DNA of 64,000 nt, taken from contig NZ_AP024523.1 of assembly GCF_024346585.1 (NCBI RefSeq), forward strand, positions 1,497,001-1,561,000, read 5' to 3'. The position numbers and the translations under genes are program-made. Each line of letters opens with the position of its first letter. Within the stretch, counting starts at the first letter, position 1. This DNA is from Streptococcus toyakuensis (GTDB lineage: Bacteria > Bacillota > Bacilli > Lactobacillales > Streptococcaceae). The notes under the pieces were generated by a model. It searched no databases, was not told where the DNA came from, and saw nothing but the letters and a program-made list of their open reading frames with translations. Below, piece after piece: positions 59,359 through 64,000 of the stretch.

Positions 59359-59387
59359 ATAATATCACATCTTATCTCATTACACAA
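59359..59387 (-). promoter_or_regulatory. Promoter of the CshA-like gene, and contents of the 59250-59777 gap
   Basis: TTGTGT (59382-59387), a 17-base spacer and TATTAT (59359-59364) with a TG extension, followed by CATGTTAATTGTG. The leader is about 115 nt, with AAAGGAGG ahead of ATG 59237. The rest of the gap is AT-rich; apart from the rplA terminator nothing else was seen. Confidence 0.55.
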
Positions 59388-59731
59388 GATATTTGATTTA
59401 TAAATTTAAAAAAAATAACAATTTTCCAAGTGAAATTTAAGTTAACATTTTACTTGATTTATCAGCATTCCATACAGTTAATAATTTTTAAAATTGTCAC
59501 TTTTGTTTCTATTTTCTGAATATTCACCAATCTCTTTTTACAATTAAATTTCCTCCGTGTTTCATCAGCGTTTTTGTATATTTATTTATAAATACCCTTT
59601 TAAAACGATTTCTTTATCTCATTTTTATATATTTTCCTTTTATTGCTTAACTTTAAAAAGATGAATCCAAATCCTCCTACCATCTTTTAATATTTTCCAA
59701 GAAGGTTAGATAATGAAATAAAACGAAATAC

Positions 59732-59758
59732 AAAAAAACGAGCACTTTCGTACTCGTT
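59732..59758 (-). terminator. Terminator of the rplK-rplA transcript
   Basis: AACGAG and CTCGTT, extended by AC/GT pairs inside, form a stem whose left A run becomes a U tail on the minus strand, 20 bp past the rplA stop. Confidence 0.8.
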
Positions 59759-59777
59759 CTCTGATAGAAACTACTGA

Positions 59778-60467
59778 TTAAAGTGAGTTTACGTCAACTT
59801 TGATACCAACACCTTGAGTAGTTGTGATAGTCAAGTTTGTTACGTAAGTTCCTTTAGCTGTAGCTGGTTTTGCTTTTTGGATTGTTTCGTTGAAAGCTTT
59901 GAAGTTTTCAACCAATTTTTCAGCTTCAAATGATACTTTACCGATGATAGCTTGAACGTTACCTGCACGGTCAGCACGGTAAGTGATTTTACCACCTTTA
60001 GACTCTTCAACTGCTTTAGCAACATCCATTGTTACAGTACCAGTTTTAGGGTTTGGCATCAAGTTACGTGGTCCAAGGACACGTCCAAGACGTCCAACAA
60101 GAGCCATCATGTCAGGTGTAGCGATAACTACGTCGAAGTCCAACCAACCGTCGTTGATTTTAGCAACAAGGTCATCTTCACCAACAAAGTCTGCACCAGC
60201 AGCTTTTGCTTCTTCAGCTTTTGCACCACGTGCGAAAACAAGAACGCGTGAAGTTTTACCAGTACCGTTTGGCAATACCATTGCTCCACGGATTTGTTGG
60301 TCAGCTTTTTTAACGTCGATGTTCAAGTTGTAAGCAACTTCTACAGTTGCGTCAAATTTTGCAAAGTTAGTTTCTTTTGCAAGTGCTACAGCTTCTTCTA
60401 CGCTGTATGCTTTTGTGCTGTCGATTTTCTCAAGAGCAGCACGAAGTTGTTTGCTTTTTTTAGCCAT
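59778..60467 (-). CDS. rplA: 50S ribosomal protein L1
   Basis: A 229-residue ribosomal protein that binds 23S rRNA at the mobile L1 stalk and can repress its own mRNA. The family signature is visible in the middle ([21 protein letters not shown], residues Gly-Arg-Leu to Thr-Val at about 124-144), and the start [16 protein letters not shown] is standard. It follows rplK after a 207-bp spacer that contains a large palindrome. The normal L11-L1 order is kept. Confidence 0.97.
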
Positions 60468-60547
60468 TTTCTATTCTCCTTGTAAGTGGTTCAATCGATT
60501 TTCATCTCCCACGTCACTTCTCGAAATGATGAAGTCTTGCGGGTTTT

Positions 60548-60647
60548 CAGTCTATTATTTTTCTTTTCCTAGGGCCTTAAGTTCCCTTGCTGTACCCAAG
60601 TACAAGCATCAGTCACTTGCCTAGTATGAAAAGCAACTAATAGACTG
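60548..60647. repeat. 100-bp imperfect palindrome in the rplK-rplA spacer
   Basis: The outer arms CAGTCTATTA (60548-60557) and TAATAGACTG (60638-60647) are perfect. Inside, CTTTTCCTAGG pairs with CCTAGTATGAAAAG, and GCTGTAC faces GTACAAGC near the centre. It looks like a small non-coding inserted element (MITE-like); the family was not identified. Confidence 0.6.
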
Positions 60648-60674
60648 CTGTGAGATTTTTTACTATGTTATTGA

Positions 60675-61100
60675 TTAGTCAACAACAGTGAATCCCATAG
60701 AACGAGCAGTACCTTCGATCATACGCATTGCAGACTCTACGTTTGCTGCGTTCAAATCTGGCATCTTAGTTTCTGCAATTTCTTGTACTTGTGCACGAGT
60801 AACTGTAGCAACTTTAGTTTTGTTAGGTGTACCTGATCCTTTTTCAACACCTGCAGCTTTTTTCAAAAGAACAGCAGCTGGTGGTGTTTTCGTAACGAAA
60901 GTAAATGATTTATCTTCGTAAACTGAGATAACAACTGGAATGATCATGCCAGCTTGGTCAGCTGTACGAGCGTTGAACTCTTTTGTGAATCCCATAATGT
61001 TGATACCAGCTTGACCAAGAGCAGGTCCAACCGGTGGAGCTGGTGTAGCTTTACCAGCAGGGATTTGCAATTTTACAAGTTTTTCGACTTTTTTAGCCAT
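60675..61100 (-). CDS. rplK: 50S ribosomal protein L11
   Basis: A 141-residue ribosomal protein of the GTPase-associated centre; it binds 23S rRNA and is needed for RelA-type stringent signalling and thiopeptide binding. The Pro-rich N-terminal domain [19 protein letters not shown] (about 16-34) and the C-terminal RNA-binding helix region [10 protein letters not shown] are standard. AAAGGAGG lies before the ATG, and a promoter at 61179-61206 precedes it. It is followed by rplA. Confidence 0.97.
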
Positions 61101-61178
61101 TTTTAAATCCTCCTTTGTGGTTTTGGCGGTAATTAAAGATTTTTACCTCCCACAAGTATGCTTTACACATACCCATCT

Positions 61179-61206
61179 ATTATACACTATTTATCTAGAA
61201 TTGCAA
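61179..61206 (-). promoter_or_regulatory. Promoter of rplK-rplA
   Basis: TTGCAA (61201-61206), a 16-base spacer and TATAAT (61179-61184), read on the minus strand. The roughly 70-nt leader contains GGAGGTAA facing TTACCGCC, a small stem that could be an autoregulatory site. Confidence 0.6.
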
Positions 61207-61223
61207 GAGAAAATTTTATTTTT

Positions 61224-61940
61224 TTAATCGACGTAATCTCCGCCTTCAAAGCCGTAGTATTCTTCCAAACTGAGACCACTCTCTGCAATTTCTTTTGCTT
61301 CTTTTCCGACATAACGAAGGTGCCATTCTTCAGCCATATAACCGGTTTCTTTTTCCTTACCTTTGAGATAACGGACAACAAAGCCATAATCAGCCGCATG
61401 GTCCAAGAGCCATTGAGCCGCTTTTTCTTCTGTTACTAAATCACCATCAGTCCCAATAACATCAAAGGCCAAGCCAGTTTGGTGTTCACTGTAACCGGGA
61501 CGAGCAGAGTAACGGTCAGCAGCTGCCTTCCCATCTTGGTTGACATAATCTTGGTAGAGCTTTGTCTGAGTTTCATAACTTCTAAAACCACTGTAATGGT
61601 CACTGATTGGGAAACCTGCCTCTTGCATAGCTTTGATGAGTTTGAGCAACTCTGCTTTGGCTGTTGGATTTTCCCCTGGATTGTAGTCTTTCGACAATGG
61701 ATAGTGTTTATTTGCTACGATGATTTCATCGTATTTTCCTTGGATACTATAATAGTTTCCTTTATTGCTAACTTCTGCCTTTTTCTGACTAGAAGCTTGA
61801 GATTTGCTGCCTACAGTTCCTTCCGGTTGACTGCTTTGCTCCGTCTTTTGAGTATTTTCTTCAAGTTTCGTTTTTTCTTGCGAACAAGCTGCAAGAGTCA
61901 ATGCTAGTAAACCAGATAAAATGACATATCTTTTTTTCAT
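61224..61940 (-). CDS. LdcB/DacB-type zinc L,D-carboxypeptidase lipoprotein
   Basis: A 238-residue VanY-family carboxypeptidase that trims peptidoglycan tetrapeptides to tripeptides; the pneumococcal counterpart is DacB/LdcB. A lipoprotein signal with the lipobox LAAC (Cys19) is followed by a Ser/Gln-rich linker (about 20-60). The zinc-site motifs are SEHQTGLAFDV (His and Asp) and EEWHLRYVG (His). It therefore acts outside the membrane. It is the third gene of pepA-HIT-ldcB on the minus strand, 17 bp after the HIT gene. Confidence 0.92.
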   Translation of the reverse strand: MKKRYVILSGLLALTLAACSQEKTKLEENTQKTEQSSQPEGTVGSKSQASSQKKAEVSNKGNYYSIQGKYDEIIVANKHYPLSKDYNPGENPTAKAELLKLIKAMQEAGFPISDHYSGFRSYETQTKLYQDYVNQDGKAAADRYSARPGYSEHQTGLAFDVIGTDGDLVTEEKAAQWLLDHAADYGFVVRYLKGKEKETGYMAEEWHLRYVGKEAKEIAESGLSLEEYYGFEGGDYVD

Positions 61941-61957
61941 TTCTTTCTTCCTCTCTC

Positions 61958-62419
61958 TTAGGCCAAATGCTTCTCTAATTCATGAGATAAGATTTTAATC
62001 ATCTCTTCCAGCTCTGGCGATTGTACTTGGCAATCTTCTGCTGCCATTTCTTCCCAGGGCACCCACCAGACTGGGCCACGGCCATTAAGTCCGTGCCCCT
62101 TCATATCACCTGCTCTTCGCGGAAAAAGATGCCAATGAGCGTGGGCATCGCCATTTCCTAGAAGTTCAATGTTCATCTTTTCAGCTTTAAACGTTTTGGC
62201 AACAGCTTCTTGGACTAAACTCATTTCCTCTAGAAAATGAAGTTTTACAGAAGTCTCCATATGGTGGAGTTCTGTGACATGCTCCTTTGCTAAAAATAAG
62301 GTATAGCCCTTGAAGTATTGGTGGTCTCCAATAACTACATATCCTGTTTCTAGTTCTTTGACAAAGTAGGGATTTTCTCCAGCTTTGATGAGTTCGATTC
62401 TCTGACAGATTAAGCACAT
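61958..62419 (-). CDS. HIT family hydrolase
   Basis: A 153-residue histidine-triad protein. The catalytic motif HAHWHLFPR is near residue 90, the N-terminal CLICQRIELI begins the domain, and the middle LAKEHVTELHHM is typical. HIT proteins hydrolyse nucleoside phosphoramidates or dinucleoside polyphosphates; the substrate is not certain. The start is placed at ATG 62419, with AGGAGG nine bases upstream inside the end of pepA; the frame is open 12 codons further. It begins 1 nt after the pepA stop, so translation is coupled. Confidence 0.9.
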   Translation of the reverse strand: MCLICQRIELIKAGENPYFVKELETGYVVIGDHQYFKGYTLFLAKEHVTELHHMETSVKLHFLEEMSLVQEAVAKTFKAEKMNIELLGNGDAHAHWHLFPRRAGDMKGHGLNGRGPVWWVPWEEMAAEDCQVQSPELEEMIKILSHELEKHLA

Positions 62420-62420
62420 T

Positions 62421-63458
62421 CTATGATACCTCCTCGCTCTTGAGATAGGCGTCAACCATACGCTCAGTCGCCACTACTGAATCAATGTGGGTGCGCTCAT
62501 AAGAGTGACTGGACTCGATTCCCGCACCAAGGAGGGCATGCTTGACCTCTGCACCTGCTGACATGGCCGCTGAAGCGTCCGATCCATAAAATGGATAGAT
62601 ATCCAACTTAAATGGAATATCTTGCTCTTTCGCCAAAGCCACCAAATGTTGACGGAAGTCATAGTGATAAGGTCCAGAAGCATCCTTGACACAGATAGAC
62701 ACTGTATATTCGTCTGTTTGCTGGTCATCTCCCATTGCTCCCATATCCACAGCCAGATATTCGACTACCTGAGCAGGGATATTAGAGTTAGCTCCATGCC
62801 CAACTTCTTCAAAAACTGAAAAAGCAAAATGGGTTGTTACGGGCAATTCAATCTTCTCTTCCTTATAAACACGAAGCAAATTAAGCAAAATCGCTGCGCT
62901 GACCTTGTCATCCAAATGACGAGACTTGATAAAACCTGTCTCTGTCACGACAGTTCGTGGGTCAAAGCTAATAAAATCACCGACCTCAATCCCCAAGGCA
63001 CGAGTTTCTTTTTCATTGGTCACTTTTGCGTCCAAACGCACTTCCATATTGTCCTGCGTGCGTTCTGCAGTTCCTGCATCCTTGTAGACATGGCAAGAAG
63101 TTTGGTGGATGAGGATGGTTCCTGATACTTTTTCACCTGTGCTAGCCACATGCACTGTACAGTTTTCACCTTCAATCATATTCCAAGGAAAACCACCGAT
63201 ACGATCCAGTTTGAGACGGCCATCTGGTTTGACAGCACGGACAATGGCCCCCAGCGTATCCACATGGGCAGTCACATAGCGATGCTCTCCATCATTTTGA
63301 CCTTTAATGGTCACATTGACACCGCCCTTAGCTGTGCGAACCGGCTGGTAACCAAAACCTTCTAAAGTTTTGACTAAATAGTCCGCAATGTCCCGAGTGA
63401 AACCTGTTGGAGACGCAATAGCTGTCAGTTCTTTGATATATTCTACTGTTTGATTCAT
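62421..63458 (-). CDS. pepA: M42 family metallo-aminopeptidase (glutamyl aminopeptidase PepA-like)
   Basis: A 345-residue dinuclear zinc aminopeptidase that forms large oligomers in the cytoplasm and completes peptide breakdown. The metal and catalytic motifs are visible: AHVDTLG (about 64-70), DDKVSAAILL (about 178-187), FEEVGHG (about 211-217) and VDMGAMGDD (about 234), with HSYERTHIDS near the C-terminus. The length fits PepA of lactic acid bacteria, which is specific for Glu/Asp. It is the first gene of a run with the HIT protein and the carboxypeptidase. Confidence 0.93.
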   Translation of the reverse strand: MNQTVEYIKELTAIASPTGFTRDIADYLVKTLEGFGYQPVRTAKGGVNVTIKGQNDGEHRYVTAHVDTLGAIVRAVKPDGRLKLDRIGGFPWNMIEGENCTVHVASTGEKVSGTILIHQTSCHVYKDAGTAERTQDNMEVRLDAKVTNEKETRALGIEVGDFISFDPRTVVTETGFIKSRHLDDKVSAAILLNLLRVYKEEKIELPVTTHFAFSVFEEVGHGANSNIPAQVVEYLAVDMGAMGDDQQTDEYTVSICVKDASGPYHYDFRQHLVALAKEQDIPFKLDIYPFYGSDASAAMSAGAEVKHALLGAGIESSHSYERTHIDSVVATERMVDAYLKSEEVS

Positions 63459-63511
63459 TTCTTCACCTCTTTTGCTACCTATTATAACACATTTATCATC
63501 GGATAAAAAAG

Positions 63512-63549
63512 AAAATCACCCCTGTAGACTTAGCTACAAAAGTGATTTT
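63512..63549 (-). terminator. Terminator of brnQ
   Basis: AAAATCAC and GTGATTTT with an inner TGTAG/CTACA pair form a stem; the A-rich left side gives a U tail on the minus strand, 6 bp past the brnQ stop. Confidence 0.75.
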
Positions 63550-63554
63550 AATGA

Positions 63555-64000
63555 TTATTCCATTTCAAAAACATCGCTTTCTTGCTTATTTGGTAGAACC
63601 AATGAGAGCAAGATTCCGACAACGGCTGGTACTAACCATGGGAGAGATGCCTTGGCAAAAGGAAGAGCCTTGACAAGATTTGCAAGAAACTCAACTTTAA
63701 ATGAGCTTCCTAGTACGCTTGCAATGGCAATAGCTGTAACAACAGCAATTGTCAACTGCATACCTGGTTTTGAAAGAGCCACAAATTTGTTGACAATGAC
63801 AATCATAACGATAGCAATCGTGATTGGGTACAAGATAACCAGTACTGGAATTGAGTACTTGATAATCGCATCAAGACCTAAATTAGCAATGGCAAATCCA
63901 ATCAAGGTAAAGGCTGTCGCATAAACCTTGTAGCTGATTTGTGGGAAGCGCTCATTAAAGAACTCAGCTGTTGACACAATCAAACCAACTGTTGTTGTGA
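63555..64000 (-). CDS. brnQ: Branched-chain amino acid transporter BrnQ, 5' part beyond the window
   Basis: The C-terminal 148 codons of an LIVCS-family Na+- or H+-coupled carrier for Leu, Ile and Val. The visible part starts in TTTVGLIVSTAEFFNERFPQ and shows four hydrophobic segments, then ends QESDVFEME. The frame is open to the right edge, so the TTG at 63983 is an internal codon, not the start. It has its own terminator, which separates it from pepA. Confidence 0.85.
   Translation of the reverse strand, partial: TTTVGLIVSTAEFFNERFPQISYKVYATAFTLIGFAIANLGLDAIIKYSIPVLVILYPITIAIVMIVIVNKFVALSKPGMQLTIAVVTAIAIASVLGSSFKVEFLANLVKALPFAKASLPWLVPAVVGILLSLVLPNKQESDVFEME

Overview
The window looks like a chromosome segment of a mitis-group Streptococcus, most likely Streptococcus mitis or a close relative of S. 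pneumoniae. The reasons are the low G+C content, near-pneumococcal proteins in pneumococcal order, three BOX repeats, a choline-binding lysozyme, and several giant YSIRK/LPxTG wall proteins. No rRNA, tRNA or CRISPR array was seen. Most genes lie on the minus strand.

Layout. 1-4554: 5' part of a large wall protein that runs off the left edge. 4815-8207: ypmB-aspC-VOC-asnS operon. 8255-10662: BOX repeat, MFS transporter and FMN reductase. 10898-18855: a 2,084-residue collagen-like LPxTG protein with a divergent Mga-family regulator. 18906-26944: yaaA, a membrane protein, a deformylase homologue, a GST-like protein, then the metal locus, in which a P-type cation ATPase sits behind a yybP-ykoY type Mn2+ riboswitch and diverges from mntE. 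26981-35387: ABC-F ATPase, cca, dapB, degV, a DUF1149 gene and the cdaA-cdaR-glmM operon. 35525-36493: flavodoxin/ferredoxin reductase, followed by a compact Fst/par-like type I toxin-antitoxin locus. 36915-42671: whiA-yvcK-rapZ, ridA, ysxC, clpX and folA. 42803-49426: dpr, choline-binding GH25 lysozyme, tpiA, dnaD, metA, apt and a methyltransferase. 49572-51147: BOX repeat and an ISL3-family insertion sequence with one clear end. 51989-59237: a very large CshA-like fibrillar LPxTG gene broken by one in-frame TAG and one frameshift. 59778-64000: rplA, rplK, an LdcB/DacB-type carboxypeptidase, HIT protein, M42 aminopeptidase and the 3' part of brnQ.

How parts work together. The metal block (riboswitch-controlled ATPase and MntE) exports excess divalent cations, and Dpr protects against iron and peroxide. 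cdaA-cdaR-glmM links c-di-AMP to wall-precursor synthesis. whiA-yvcK-rapZ and clpX-ysxC are conserved housekeeping blocks. The wall proteins are the accessory, variable part and lie next to an IS, repeats and a break in pneumococcal gene order (apt region directly followed by the rplK/rplA region).

Most notable observations: (1) a complete Fst/par-like toxin-antisense RNA locus flanked by a duplication of the whiA 3' end; (2) two tandem, diverged but structurally conserved about 112-nt RNA-like hairpin units between degV and dapB; (3) a frameshift in the CshA-like gene lying exactly in a perfect 14-bp palindrome, as expected of quasipalindrome correction; (4) a DHFR with Leu100 and other residues of mosaic trimethoprim-resistance alleles; (5) an orphan promoter-terminator unit whose promoter resembles that of the CshA-like gene.
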